From Durusdinium trenchii (taxonomy: Eukaryota; Sar; Dinophyceae; Suessiales; Symbiodiniaceae), in NCBI GenBank assembly GCA_963970005.1, contig CAXAMN010025628.1, forward strand, positions 248,001 to 312,000: a stretch of DNA of 64,000 nt, given 5' to 3'. The first letter of the stretch is position 1, and every line of letters begins with the position of its first letter. The notes under the pieces are model-generated. The model did not search any database. It had not been told where the DNA came from and worked only from the letters and a program-made list of their open reading frames with translations. Both the position numbers and the translations under genes were made by a program. Shown here piece by piece: positions 32,828 through 43,954 of this stretch.

Positions 32828-33420
32828 TTGTTGAATATTACAGTATTACAGTGTTTAATAGGGCGACCTACCCAGTCCTGGCCTGACCCGGCACAACCAA
32901 TCACAACCACATCCATACGGATGACGCGCCAAAGGGAGGGCCTGACCAAGGCCAGGTGAAGCACACTGAGCAACATTATTGCCAATGTTTTTCCATCCGG
33001 GTGCTTTTTTTCCCTCCAGCAAACATGGAAGTGGTAGAGGAAAATTATCTTTCCAGTTCCACTTCCATGATTGTTTTAGGGGGCGCACATCAACCCGAAA
33101 CCGGGCACATTCCCTGCCAAAGCCGCCCAAATGCAGGCATATGCAGGTCACATGTTTTTGCTGGCTAGAACATTGGGGACCAGATGCTGTTTGAGTGACC
33201 TCATAGGGTGTCAAAGCAGTGGGAGATCGGAGTGCAGTTTCGTTGGAGTTTGTGGAAGGCCCCCTGGAGTCACTTGGAGTTCCTTGAGGTTGTGCTCCTG
33301 AACAACAGACTGACAGACTCCTTGAATTGGTAGATGGACTCTTGGCAGCGGGCTGTTTGAACTCCCAGTTCTGTATGCTGAGGTATGGAATGGCATGGAG
33401 ACCCGTCAATTTTCCTTCAG
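32458..33420. other. intergenic region or 5' introns of the SMP gene
   Basis: The first half of the SMP domain should precede 33421 but was not recognised. A candidate exon at about 33020-33148 (acceptor ccctccag, frame MEVVEENYLSSS, donor TGCAG|GTCAC) is weak. A (CA)n/(TA)n tract lies at 32798-32828. Confidence 0.35.
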
Positions 33421-33562
33421 TTGGCAGGGCAAGAGGGTGGTGTGCACGGCATCATGCTTCGTGGACAGCTATTGGTGGAGTTGGTGCACATGCTGCCCTA
33501 CCCGCCCATGTTCAAGGCCTGGGTTTCCCATGTTCCGCACCCGATCCTTCCCTCCAGAGAGG
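33421..33562 (+). CDS. exon: SMP domain, central part
   Basis: A caattttccttcag acceptor and a GAGAGG|GTACTG donor enclose 47 codons plus 1 base. GGVHGIMLRGQLLVELVHML followed by PYPPMFKAWVSH aligns with the G-x-x-L-x-G-x-L-x-V-x-L...P..GA segment of SMP domains. Confidence 0.7.
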
Positions 33563-36500
33563 GTACTGTAGCTTTGCAACCCTGGCTATGCTTAGTACAG
33601 TTATGCTTAGTACAGTACACAATGTCTTATGCAAGGTAACTTACCTCATCCGGAGGATGCGTCCCAATATCTTGAAGGGACTGGGAGAACAAGGAAGACT
33701 CTTAAGACTCCCATGCGTGGAAAGCTTCCAATGAAGAAGCCAACTGAAATACTTCCAGGACTCAGCAGGATGTCTCAGGATTCATGTTATGCACACATGT
33801 CTTTTTGCACCGCTGGACTCCTTGGGCAAGCTGCAGACGGGGTAAAAGCAACACTTGTGGCATCCAGGGTGCCTAGAAGACCCGGAGCTTCTGGCTTAGC
33901 AGTGAGGGAGTACGAGGAACAACTGATCAACTTTGACGTGGAACGACTGCTAAGAATTCCGGAGGAACATGGTTGTGCATGTCGCTTGCAACTCCTTTTG
34001 ATTGTTCAAATCCGGACTTGGACTTGTCACTTCACAACATTTCATCTTGATTGGTCATGATTGGCCTATTTCTTTCTGGAACAGGATTCAAAAGCGAGGC
34101 CCGGAGAGAATCCATGAAGAGTCGATTTCGCCCTTAGATGCCCACGGCTGCCAGGGTGTGCGACTGTTCTTTTTGGACCCGCCGGAGCTTCAGTTGGCTT
34201 TCTCCGGCATGGGAACTGAACTCCTGAACCTTAGATTTGGTTCATTGGTGTCAACAGGAATCCCCACCTTTATTACAGTAACTAAAAAAGCAACAAGCAT
34301 GCTACATTTGTTTATATGCGCGTATGCCACAGAACAAAGCGTTTGTGAAGGACGGGAAGGGAGGGTACAAAGTTCAGTGACAACGGATTGCCTTCCCATA
34401 TGTGTTCAGTAGGACTTCTGGTTTGGGTGTTTCATGATGTCTCCATTTGTTTCTGGTTTTCGGCGCTGGCGATCCGCACAACCTGGGGCGCCCCGCGAGA
34501 TGTGGATGTTTGCAGTGGAGCAAAAATCATAAGAAATCTCATCCTGAGCAGATCGAAAGGGGTGCCACATTTGGAGGATAGGGCAGTTCATTTGCTGCTC
34601 ACTTTGGGGTCAGTCCAGCCATGCCTAATTGCCTCACATGAAGAAGCAGACCCGAAGCGGCCGCCATTGTTCTCGGTGGGCCGCTCGCCGTGCGGAGGGT
34701 CCGTTGCGGGCGCGGACAACCGCGTCGGAGCGGCGCGGTCGGCGCCCCAGGAACGTGAGCCTGATCCAGCGGAAGATTCTGGACGTGGTTCAGGGCCAAC
34801 TGGCCAGCCGCAGCTGAGACGGCAGATGGACAAGCCACGAAAGACTGAAGCTGCCCAAGAGATCAGAGACTGAGAGGTCTGCAAACTCCACTCGACATTC
34901 TTTCATTGCCCTGGCCCAGTTCGACTGAAAAACACAAAAAACACTGGCGGGAATGAACATGCACACCGAAGCACCGCACGAACACACGCATTGCATGAGG
35001 AAGTCCATGCTCGGTCCGTCCGAAGAACAGCCAACGGACTCGGAGGGCCAAGCTCCCCGGACCGAGGGTGTCGGAGGGCGGGGACCGAGGTGTCGTAGCT
35101 CCCAAGTTCATGGGCTTCAAGATGGTGAACACCGACATCTTTCAGATCACCTCGCCAGCGGCGGAGGGCATCTTGCGCGTCACCGTCCCGCGGCGAGCCG
35201 TCTTGCGCTGGGGACGGGCCGGACAGTTCACAGATGCCACAGGGAAGGCATGTCCTTTAAAAGCATCGGAAATAACTTCCTTTCTCACTGTTTGGAGGCC
35301 TCTGACTTGGAAAACAGGAGCCAGTGGATCGCATGTTGTAAGGTCCTGTAAGGTCCGCCTACAACTTGATGTGAATACAGAATACGCCATGAATTCAGTT
35401 TCCATGACCCTTCGATCATCCGCTGCTTAGTGGAATTCCACCCGTTCCGCCAACTCCAGGCCTAGACGCCTTCTGGAACAGCCTCAAATCCAAAGCAAAA
35501 CCGCTCCACGTCCTCAAAACCGCTCAACGACCAGGTTTGGAGTGCCAACGACCTCCTGCCGATGGACACCAGTTTCTTCGGCAAGGGTACCTCGGATCCC
35601 TACGTGAAGGTCCGTTGCGGCGCCCACGTCTTGAAGCTTCTTGGCTCCCGAGGGCCGCGGAGAGCGCGCACGCGATGGGAGGGTTTGTGTCGGTTTGGTG
35701 CGTCGGTGGGTTTTGGATGGTTTGGGTGGCTCAAGAGGAGCCAGCTTCCTACTATAATTATTCTGTCCTTGCAATTGTCGGGCATGCCGAGCATCGTCCC
35801 CTGCCATTTTGATCCATTTTGTAGCCTGAAAAGCCTACCGGCATATCTTGGGGAGGTTTGATGTGCGCTCCGACAGTTTCTCAAGCTTGTCCGAGGGTTT
35901 GTCGCATGTCTAGGGATGGCCAATAATTAGAACATATTTGCACATTTCTGGAAGTCGGTATTCTTGATCTAGGAAGCTGAGCTTCATGTTGGATTAACGA
36001 GAGCATGGAGAACAGCTTATGAAAAGGGACGCATTGGATTTACTATTGGGATTTCTCAAGGTTTTCACCAGGACCATTTACCAAGCCAGATGGAGGTTTT
36101 GAATGGGTTTGATACATTCTCGGAGCCATTGCGCGGAAGTTTTGGACGCAGTTCACAGTGGGATTTTTCCTCGGGTCATATTTGGCAATGTTTGAGGTTC
36201 TGGGATGCTTTTGGAGGGGGTTTTGGAGAATTGCTTTTCGATGGACACCATACGACTGTGGGTCCTCCAGGCGCCTTCTGCGAATGCATGTTTTTCTCAC
36301 CGAACCCTGGGAGGTCGGAGACCTTTTGGAAGACCCTCTGCCCGCAGTTCGGCTTCAAAGCCTCCCTGCCGATCTCCTCTCTGGCGGAGCCTTGAACAAA
36401 CACGGAAGAATCCAACCGCGCCGGTCGATTGAGCAGAAGGCAGAAGAAGCTGATGGTGATTCTAAGATATTCCATGATTGGCCATCGATTTATCATGCTT

Positions 36501-39500
36501 TATCTTCTAAGTGAAGGAAGGGGGGCCAGGTAAACCCATGAGTGCCCATTCAAAAGGAGCTTGTACAACTGAGGACCAGAACATTTGGATTGAAGTTTAT
36601 GACCAGGACTCTTGCTTGAAGCGTAACGTTTGTAACATTTTTTCGCGGACTTGGGGGATAGAATTATGGGGCACTGAGGTGACTGAGGACGTGAAAAACG
36701 TTCTGTTGCACATTTCATGTCCTTCGTGCGACGGTGAACCACCATCGTTCACGCTGGGCTCGTACCGTCGTTGCAGAGCTGCTCGGCTCGGCTCGATGCG
36801 GATCACGGAGAGTCGGACGTCACGCCCTCTCCTGGAAGCTATTTATCTATAGTCTATAGAACATATAGAACGATCCCTGGGTTTTGGGGTGAACATGGGT
36901 CAACATGCCTGAAGGTGAACTTGGGTTGGCAGGTTGGAGAAAGAGTCTGAGAAATGAGTCAGTCCATGGGTCCCTGTGCAGAGATCGTGTTGTTCAAAAA
37001 TGAGGACTTTGAGAATCGTCCCATCTTCCCCAGACGGATATAGAGTCGTGGTGTCCTGAGTTCCTCGTGTGTCTTTCAAAAAGTATTATCTAATGTGCAC
37101 AGATTTGGTGCTTGGATCATGGAAGCCATGGGCTGTTGATGCGGATCTTTGGATCATTCCAGGGATCATTTTTGGAGGAAAAGCTGTTGCAATCGGCATC
37201 TGTGGGACATACCTGGACTCAGGACGCCCTCCCAATTCACTTGGAATGATGGAATAGCACGGGTCCGTTGGGGAGAAGCTTCGCCGAACTCGCCGGTGCA
37301 GGACTTTCTCACCCGGGATGACTTCTTGGGCAAGGTAAGTCTGCCCGTGGACATGTTAGCCACCTGGGGAAAGCAAAAGAAGGCGCATCAAGAAGGGCTT
37401 TCATGGGGCCGCTGGGTGGGTGTCAGTGAGTGGGCTGTTTGACAGCAAGAAGGCTGATTATATAGTGTTGTTAGTGTTAGTGTTGTTAATGTGTTAGATG
37501 TTGTTCGTGTTTCTTGTTGGGGGGTGGGTGGGGCGAAGAGAAGGCTGATTTCAATACAGTCATACCTTTCTGATGACGGCACAGACGTTGCATGATGAAT
37601 GACGTCTCATGACGTCTCACAGGAGCAACAGGCATTCTTTTATGCAACCGTGTTCAACCAGTCATGGACGTCAAGACGGTCGATGGTTGGCGTTGCGCTT
37701 CGCCGTGGTTTGCTGTCGTTCAGACAGAGCCAGATCACTCGCAGTGAAACGAAACCAACAAATTTATACAAATTTAATTAGACATAAACAGTCCATAAAC
37801 AGGCAACTTTCTTGCACGGATAAATACTTCATTTTCTTAGAGTGGTAACCAGCACTTTAAGAAAATCACATTATACAGTTCACCTCCAGCAGTCATTTGA
37901 CCGTCTTTGGACGTAGGGGCCGCAGAACGACCACAGAGCCAGGTGACGGTCCAACTGCGCGATGAGAAGGGCCAGAAGGGGAAGAATGGCAGCATTTGCC
38001 TGAGCGCTGAGTGGCAACCGATGTTGAACGAGAATGCGGCTGTGCACAATAGCGGCATCATCTCAGTTGGAGTTTCTTGGCGCATGTTTGTGGAAAATGA
38101 GGATGAACGCATGAAAGGGGGCGGGTTTGCACCCGAAGTTGGGGTCGGTGACCTTCCTAAACTCGGAAAAAGACAGCTGCATAATATTAGATGATTTTGG
38201 TGACGTAGAAAATCGCTTAAAGGTGGGAGCCACGTAGACGAGGAAGGATGGTGCTTGGGCTTGGGCTTGCTTGATTACAGTGTTCAACAATAACACCGCG
38301 GAGCCTGCCAAAAATTCCGACGTCCACTGGGGGCCTGAATGCATGACAAGCCTTTGTTTGAAAAGGACCTGCCTGCCTAGAGATGAAGTGACAAGAGAAA
38401 TTCCAAAAGCTAATCAAGAGGAGCAAAAGGGAATCCAAAGCAAACCGAATTGATCTCGCCTCACATCATAAGCAAGGCTTCCATACGTACTTGAAAGATG
38501 TTGAACGGATGTTTCAACAAAAGAGTTCTGTTTGAGCCAGACATATTTGTATGCTTGTCATGCCCAACACATGTTTGAGGATTTGATGATTCAGTTGGTT
38601 GGACTTTCCGACCTCTCAATATATGATCTTATTAGATCTATATGTATTAGATCTGTATGGTGCCTTTGAGTGCTAACATGTGCTATTGCACTTCTCTCCA
38701 CGGCAAGGTTCTTGAACCACATATATATATATATATAGTACAGTATATTGTATATCGATCTATGTAAGTCACAGAGCCTCGGTGTTTATATACATAGAAT
38801 GGGAATTTCATATCATGGAATTTTGTTTCAAATCTCAAGTGGTCAAGTGGATCTGGTTTCATGAAGATGTTCCTTGAACATCATCTTCTGATCAGCCAGT
38901 AGTAGCCGTCTCTGTCTCCTCATCAACGAATCAGACTACCTCACGGTTGCTGCGTGTTTCGTACAGCAGGGAAGACAAGCACTACCAGTGCGCCGCTCCA
39001 CCATCTCCAAAGCTGACGGTTTTGTAACGTTACAGCCTAAGGACATCACATCTTCCAAAGGTATCTGTTGATCTTAAAGGCTTTGGAGGCAATGCTTCAC
39101 ACACCCAGCAGGTTGCAGTGACCCAAATAGCATGCGCTTAACGTCTAAGTGTTGCCATTGGACATTGGAACCTCCAGTGTTGCTTTTGGTCCAGGATTCT
39201 CGAGTCACACGGTTTCTGCCGATTTTCGGGCCTCAGGTGTACTGCGCCATGAACGTGCCCAACCTGGGACCCTACGCCCGCTATTGGCTGCGCTGCAGCT
39301 GTACGGAGCTGATGCCCTGCAGCAGCAAAGAGCCACAGGACACGGACCAGGTTTATGCCGCCCACATTCACGATCGAAACGAGGCGCCGAGCCTGACCGT
39401 CGCCGATGCCTGACTGGTCGTGTTGACTGGAGATGTTTGATTGCAGCAAATGTTGTTTCGTCTTGATGGAAGAGTTGAGAGTCGAACGGCCAGCTCTTCT

Positions 39501-40232
39501 CGACCTCGTCTTCTCAGGTGGATGATGGAGATCTCCCGCTTTTGCACCGCTTGAGGCTAAGCGAAGATGAGTGGGTGATGCGATTGCTGTTGGCTTCCGG
39601 CATTGGGATGCATTGGGCCCTGTGTTGGGCGTGTAAGGGTGCGCAAGGGACTCTTCTTAGGGGCTAGGAAGTGTCGTAGGTCCTATTGCCATAGGTGAAG
39701 AGTGGAGATGAACAAGACGTAAGAAGGCAAGGTTGAAGGGTGGCGCTTTAGGGGAGGAGATGCTGTACGAATGAACCCATATGGGGCATCTAGCTCAAGA
39801 CATGTTCAAGTCCCCCAAGCATGTTCTTCCGAGCTCGATGGTGCCTATGGCAATTAGAGATTAAACCATTCATTATATATCTCATTATTAAACCAACCCA
39901 TAGACAATTGCAGATGGATGTGCATCTTGTAAGTCGTGACTCATAATTAACACGTGATACTATTTGGTGTTCTGCCATCGGTTCTGACAGATCCCACTCC
40001 AGCAAGAATAACAAGCCAGGCTTTGGGGTTTGACTCGCACGATGTGGCCTTCTTTCCTCCCCTCTCACACATGTCTTTCACGTTCTGAAGTGCAGATGCC
40101 AGCATTAGTGCCAGCGTTGCCAAGGAAAGAAAAAGTGAAGCTTTTGCAAAAGAGAGGCTTGAGTCACAAGGAAATGTGTGAGGTCTTGGATCTGGACCCT
40201 GAGGAGACGGACCGGGATCGGGATCGGGCCAG
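33421..40232 (+). CDS. extended-synaptotagmin/tricalbin-like gene G (SMP + C2)
   Basis: Extended synaptotagmins tether ER to plasma membrane; the SMP domain carries lipids and C2 domains bind membranes, often with calcium. Exons at 33421-33562, 34138-34249, 34751-34794 and 35090-35192 give an SMP C-terminal half, with GVRLFFLDPPELQLAFSGM and ILRVTVP leading into C2. Exons 35543-35635, 36314, 36574-36627, 37302 and 37943-38054 give a C2 domain: TSDPYVKVRCG, IWIEVYDQD, RDDFLGKVSLPVD, GSICLSAEW. Exons at 38281, 39237-39350, 39518-39632 and 40091 follow in phase. Several donors are GC or GA. The N-terminal membrane anchor and first SMP half are missing. Downstream exons to 58 kb may belong to the same gene. 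Confidence 0.7.
34138..34249 (+). CDS. exon: SMP domain
   Basis: A gatttcgcccttag acceptor gives 2 bases, then 36 codons and 2 bases to TTGGT|GTCAAC. GVRLFFLDPPELQLAFSGMG matches the FF..RP.L...W.GM segment of extended synaptotagmins. Confidence 0.7.
34751..34794 (+). CDS. exon: SMP C-terminal helix
   Basis: A 44-base exon after ggcgccccag, reading NVSLIQRKILDVVQ, with a GC-type donor CAGG|GCCAA. It matches the I..I...L helix that precedes the PNR motif in SMP proteins, and both phases fit the neighbours. Confidence 0.6.
35090..35192 (+). CDS. exon: SMP end and start of C2
   Basis: After ggaccgag|GT the frame reads VVAPKFMGFKMVNTDIFQIT, then SPAAEGILRVTVP, the linker and first strand of C2. 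The donor CCGCG|GCGAG is GC-type, in phase 2. Confidence 0.65.
35543..35635 (+). CDS. exon: C2 domain calcium-loop 1 region
   Basis: From gtttggag, 1 base, 30 codons, 2 bases. ANDLLPMDTSFFGKGTSDPY followed by VKVRCG is a textbook C2 core with Asp residues in loop 1. The donor TTGAA|GCTTC is GC-type. Confidence 0.75.
36314..36390 (+). CDS. exon: C2 middle
   Basis: The acceptor ccctgggag joins in phase to 35635. SETFWKTLCPQFGFKASLPI corresponds to the KT.NP.WNE.F strand of C2. The end is uncertain: GA or GC donors near GGCG|GAGCC. Confidence 0.55.
36574..36627 (+). CDS. exon: C2 loop-3 start
   Basis: An 18-codon exon after caactgag with donor CGTAAC|GTTTG. NIWIEVYDQDSCLKRN carries the Asp pair that contributes to the C2 calcium site. 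Confidence 0.65.
37302..37364 (+). CDS. exon: C2 DDFLGK strand
   Basis: After gccggtgcag the frame reads DFLTRDDFLGKVSLPVDMLA. A GTAAGT lies right after GGCAAG (37335), but stopping there would lose the VSLPVDML strand expected in C2. I extend to about the GC at TTA|GCCACC; the true donor is unsettled. Confidence 0.6.
37943..38054 (+). CDS. exon: C2 final strands
   Basis: An agagccag acceptor and a GC-type donor AGCG|GCATC. VTVQLRDEKGQKGKNGSICL then SAEWQPM matches the D.W..L...G.l.L..EW close of C2. It ends in phase 1, which fits the exon at 38281. Confidence 0.7.
38281..38350 (+). CDS. exon: inter-C2 linker
   Basis: A cttgattacag acceptor with two bases of phase; the frame reads FNNNTAEPAKNSDVHWGPEC. 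It stays open to 38453, so the donor is not fixed. Confidence 0.45.
39237..39350 (+). CDS. exon: C2-like segment
   Basis: A gggcctcag acceptor and a GGACCAG|GTTTAT donor enclose 38 codons in phase 0. VYCAMNVPNLGPYARYWLRC resembles an early C2 strand and loop. Another frame is open, but the phase chain to 39518 supports this one. Confidence 0.6.
39518..39632 (+). CDS. exon: C2-like C-terminal strand
   Basis: A cctcgtcttctcag acceptor opens VDDGDLPLLHRLRLSEDEWV, then MRLLLASGIGMHWALCW, the W..L...G.....W close of C2. The donor GGCGT|GTAAGG is strong and ends in phase 1. Confidence 0.65.
40091..40232 (+). CDS. exon: charged helical segment next to the gap
   Basis: From cgttctgaag with two bases of phase the frame reads PRKEKVKLLQKRGLSHKEMC and EVLDLDPEETDRDRDR. 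A second frame, Ala/Lys/Glu-rich, is also open. It precedes the duplicated block around the N gap. Confidence 0.45.
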
Positions 40233-40234
40233 GA

Positions 40235-40366
40235 GTCAAGCCCCATGGCCAAGTATGGTTCTTTTTCTTGAACCCCCTGATAATTCTCCCCAAGTCTCTC
40301 ACCATCCAANNNNNNNNNNACACAACTACGGGACCCATGCCTCCAATTGGGATCATCCATCCCCCC
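40235..40366. repeat. first copy of a duplicated block, with gap
   Basis: 40235-40309 matches 40740-40813 with one extra T, and 40320-40366 matches 40921-40967. In the second copy 107 bases separate the two halves; in the first there are ten N. Confidence 0.9.
40310..40319. other. assembly gap (10 N)
   Basis: A run of ten N. The size is probably a placeholder, given the 107 bases found in the second copy. Confidence 0.95.
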
Positions 40367-40739
40367 GAGACGACCGGCCAGAAGTGATGTTGATGAAGTT
40401 TGTCCATGTTTGTCCATTTCACTCTGCTAAATAACGGATTTGACCGTACTAGGTAGCCTGCAAAAAATCAAGGATAGCACAGATCGACTCAGATCGACAT
40501 GTCAATGTACAATTTTAAGACGTATAGATATGATTTTGTGTTGTCACCGAGCAGCTTGTCCATCGCATGAAGGATGTGTGCCTCAACCAGCATATTTTGC
40601 GTTTGGCCCTTATTCGTATAGTAAAGACCTTTTCATGTGTCGAGATGTTGCTCCATGCCCATCTCTTCTCCAAGGAGACTAGTTCACAACTGCTGTTCAG
40701 GAGGCTACCGGGTACCGAATATTAAGTGCAAAGCCAGTG

Positions 40740-40967
40740 GTCAAGCCCCATGGCCAAGTATGGTTCTTTTCTTGAACCCCCTGATAATTCTCCCCAAGTC
40801 TCTCACCATCCAAGGACGCTGACCGCTACTTGTGTGATCGGACTGCTTCGTGAAAACCCTGGTCCAAGTCGATATATCATATATCCATCGTGTGACCGGA
40901 CTCCGAATCAGGGACTAATGACACAACTACGGGACCCATGCCTCCAATTGGGATCATCCATCCCCCC
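40740..40967. repeat. second, complete copy of the duplicated block
   Basis: Contains both halves matched by the first copy plus 107 bases between them. It lies within presumed intron. Confidence 0.9.
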
Positions 40968-41060
40968 AAACCTGCCTGTTTTCAAAGGTTTTCTCCATGG
41001 ATGCTGGAGACCCTAGTGTGAGAACAACCCACCGGGGCCGAACATGGGGGTCCCAACTCC

Positions 41061-41357
41061 GACGCGCGAACCGGGGGAAGTCTCGTCGGTGAGGAGACGG
41101 ACTTCGAGAACTTGCAGATCGACGAGCTCAAGGGCATCCACGTGGCTCGCTGGCGCCGCTCCGTGGAGTTCCTGGCGCAAAAGGCGCGGAGAAAAAAACA
41201 ACTCGCAGCGGTTCGCCCACAGGACAGGGTGACGGAGGCTGCGCCATGGACCGAGTGGGTTCGGAGGCTGCGGAGGTGGAGCGGTCCGGACAGTGGTTTG
41301 ACTGAAGGGACCCTGCTTCGGACTGAAAGGGAGCGGTCTTCAGGACGGGTGATATGA
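41061..41357 (+). CDS. candidate exon, acidic then basic helix
   Basis: An open frame without a start codon reads GEETDFENLQIDELKGIHVA, RWRRSVEFLAQKARRKKQLA and runs to a TGA at 41355-41357. Codon usage in the first 45 codons is strongly coding. Acceptors at gggggaag or cggtgag are possible. It probably belongs to gene G. Confidence 0.5.
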   Translation, partial: DARTGGSLVGEETDFENLQIDELKGIHVARWRRSVEFLAQKARRKKQLAAVRPQDRVTEAAPWTEWVRRLRRWSGPDSGLTEGTLLRTERERSSGRVI

Positions 41358-41640
41358 ATCGATATGACCTGTCCAAGCCGTCTTAGAGTTGAGGGACACC
41401 GGTCTTTGATCTCGAAGTCTGGCGGCGGTGCCCGTGGAATCTCCAATCTCAACTGGACACATTGAAGTTGCCTGCAGCCCACAGAAGGGAGCAGTTAGGA
41501 CGCCAATTCCCTCGCATCATTCAAGTATTTTGATGAGATTGCAAAGAACTCAGGAAGGCACAAAGGAGAACATCATAAAATTGTTAACATTTGTGCCGTT
41601 TGAAACGTTTCAATTTGCCTTGCTTGCGTGATCTCCGCAG

Positions 41641-41719
41641 GCGCACGCGGCGGAGATCAAGTTCACGTTGATGGCACAGGGCCAGAACCAGCCGAAGCCA
41701 AAGGAGTTGCCTTGCAATG
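41641..41719 (+). CDS. coding exon, gene G region
   Basis: A gtgatctccgcag acceptor and a GCAATG|GTTAAA donor enclose 26 codons plus 1 base. The peptide AHAAEIKFTLMAQGQNQPKP has a beta-strand then a Gln/Pro-rich turn. No specific family. Confidence 0.65.
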
Positions 41720-42097
41720 GTTAAACTGGTTGTAGCTACACTGTTTTTGCACCATACTAAAAGTCCATCACATATCAAGCACTACATGCAAGCAAAAGGA
41801 TCACTATCCCTTTCAAACCCTAGAAGTTCGAAGGCAACTGAAAGCAAATGTCGGAAGGGAAGGGGATGTCTCCACATCGAGGGTCCGGAGGGGTCAGCCT
41901 TTTGAAGATCCACTGACACATCCGAACTTCCTAGCTGGATGTTGAACTTCCCCATCAAGCTGTCCTGTCGGCTGGTGTCCTGCCCCCCACTATCCTTTGG
42001 ATTTTTTGGGAGTTCCTGGCGGAAGCTCCAACCTTCACCCCTTCATCATTCATCCCTGGTTCCATTTGATTCCTTGACCTGCCGCACTGGCAAGCTC

Positions 42098-42202
42098 AGG
42101 TTGGGGAGTTTCACCCGTACGATGTCCCAAGTGCTCGCTTCGGCAGAGAACCTCTTCTATACAGAGACAGTGCCTGGGGCCTTTCAAGTGCCGGGTGCTT
42201 GA
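42098..42202 (+). CDS. candidate exon, frame unresolved
   Basis: After gcaagctcag three frames look usable: GSFTRTMSQVLASAENLFYT to a TGA at 42202, EFHPYDVPSARFGREP, and a Cys-bearing frame RCPKCSLRQR that fits the phase of 41719. Coding is likely; the frame is not settled. Confidence 0.4.
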   Translation, partial: RLGSFTRTMSQVLASAENLFYTETVPGAFQVPGA

Positions 42203-42539
42203 ACCAAAAGCATCACCACAGTTTGGTAAAGCTCTACTACTAACCACCATACCATCCTCATCGTTTTTTTTCTCTTCCTCCTAGCCTATACCGTATAACT
42301 ACTGTATATACGGATCATGTTAATGGCCTCCAAGCACCCTTCATTGGAGATATCAATGGTTTCCTTCAATGTGCAGTCAATGGCCATCTCTCCCAAGGCG
42401 GCTAAATCCAAGGGGCTTTCATGAGTTTGATCACGGAGGATGTGCAGGTCAGGGAGCCGCTGCTGTAAGGCCTTCTATGGTTTTCTAGATGGTATTCCGT
42501 GATTCAATATTTAAGGTAATATTTACATTCTGTGATGTT

Positions 42540-42686
42540 TATGTTTGTTGTGTGATATTATCCTCCGTGACTCCCCGCGCTGAGGTCAAATTGCCATTGA
42601 CTGAGATTATGGTGCACTTCAAGACGCTTGCACAAGTTCCAGGCGGTTCTAAGGTTCCATTGTCCTCATGCCCTTTTGATGCCTAA
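42540..42686 (+). CDS. weak candidate exon
   Basis: After cgcgctgag the frame reads VKLPLTEIMVHFKTLAQVPG and ends at a TAA at 42684-42686. Strand-like pattern but no solid donor. Confidence 0.3.
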   Translation, partial: YVCCVILSSVTPRAEVKLPLTEIMVHFKTLAQVPGGSKVPLSSCPFDA

Positions 42687-43077
42687 GATGCCTCAGCACC
42701 TGGCCAACCCTGCAACTGTAACCCCAGAGAAATTGCAGGCCAGCCTACATATTTGCGGACAAGGAATTGTATACGTTATATTCCGTTATATGTAGGGAAA
42801 AACATAATTGAAACCAATTCTATTTCCGTTTGAATGGATGAGCACAAGGTGATAAATGGACATGGGTCGGAACTAAATCACAAAATACCCGGCAACCCGA
42901 CCCGACAAAAAGCCGTCAATTTCTGGTTGACGCCCTTGTGGCGTGTGGCTTAGGTCTCTTCAACCTACTGCACAAATCAATAGCAGCATTGCAATCACAG
43001 CACAAGTGACTTGCCGCTTGAACGCTTCTCGTCCGCTTTAACGGTACGCGGTTCTGGCATCCTCTCGCACGACCCAG

Positions 43078-43171
43078 GATCCAGCTGCAAGACTTGGCGG
43101 AGTGTTCAGTTGCAGGAAAGCCTGAACGACAGACCACCTACCGGACCGATGCCTTGGGCGATACCCATAGT
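43078..43171 (+). CDS. coding exon, C2-like
   Basis: A cacgacccag acceptor with 1 base of phase; IQLQDLAECSVAGKPERQTT then YRTDALGDTHS. The donor is at CATAGT|GTGACC. The pattern of strand, loop and GKP...T.Y resembles a C2 start. Confidence 0.6.
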
Positions 43172-43954
43172 GTGACCTCCTTGTGAGCCGAGCCGGCCTG
43201 CCAAGTGAGGCCGAGCCGGCCGAGAAAAAGACGATTCATGGCCTATAGAAGGCCCTGCACCCCGGAAGTACTGTACATGAGCCCTGAAGTTGACGCATGA
43301 CAAAAAGCAGGGCAGAGCCCGGCAGAGCAAATCTATTTGGCTATGACCTCCCTGAATTCAGTAACCTCTGACCTTTGTCAGGTCCACCAGTATAGAATCG
43401 CTAGATTCGCTAGATAACATATTGTATATAGATATAGACTAGATATATATACATATATAGAGAGATAGATAGATGGATAGATCAAGGTTCTGAAAGGAGA
43501 TCAGAAAAATAATTATTTTGCCTGGACGGCAAGCAATTGCTACTTTTTGCGGGTGCTGGTGACATAGGGTGGGCAGCTCCAGGTTAGCCAACCTAGGCCT
43601 TGTGTCACATATTATAAAGTCTTACACAGCTTTCTTTGAGCATTCAGTTGAACATAGGCTTGGCTGGATTCGAAAAGAACCACCTGAGAAACCCAATATT
43701 CAGGAAGATTGCATTAATGGTTGAAGGATTCGGTTGCAGTTTGGGCATGAGAGTTTGGAGCCATGCCACGGAAACCATTGGCACCCCTGTGGGGAAAACT
43801 GTTTTAGAAGAAGGGGGTGCCAGGACATAGGGAAGACGGCTATCAGACCTAAGGTTTGGGGGGGACAGGGACCAAGGCCATGAAACCTGGCGCCAAGGGG
43901 CTTGCTGGGGCTTTTTGCACCTCGAGGGGTTCGAGCTAGATCCTCCTTGTTTAG

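Noticed and set aside
33629-34060. 143-residue plus-strand frame between SMP exons
   Set aside because: The SMP exons at 33421-33562 and 34138-34249 join directly in phase, so this is most likely intron.
40982-41482. 166-residue minus-strand frame
   Set aside because: Antisense to a plus-strand frame with better codon usage and direction consistent with gene G.
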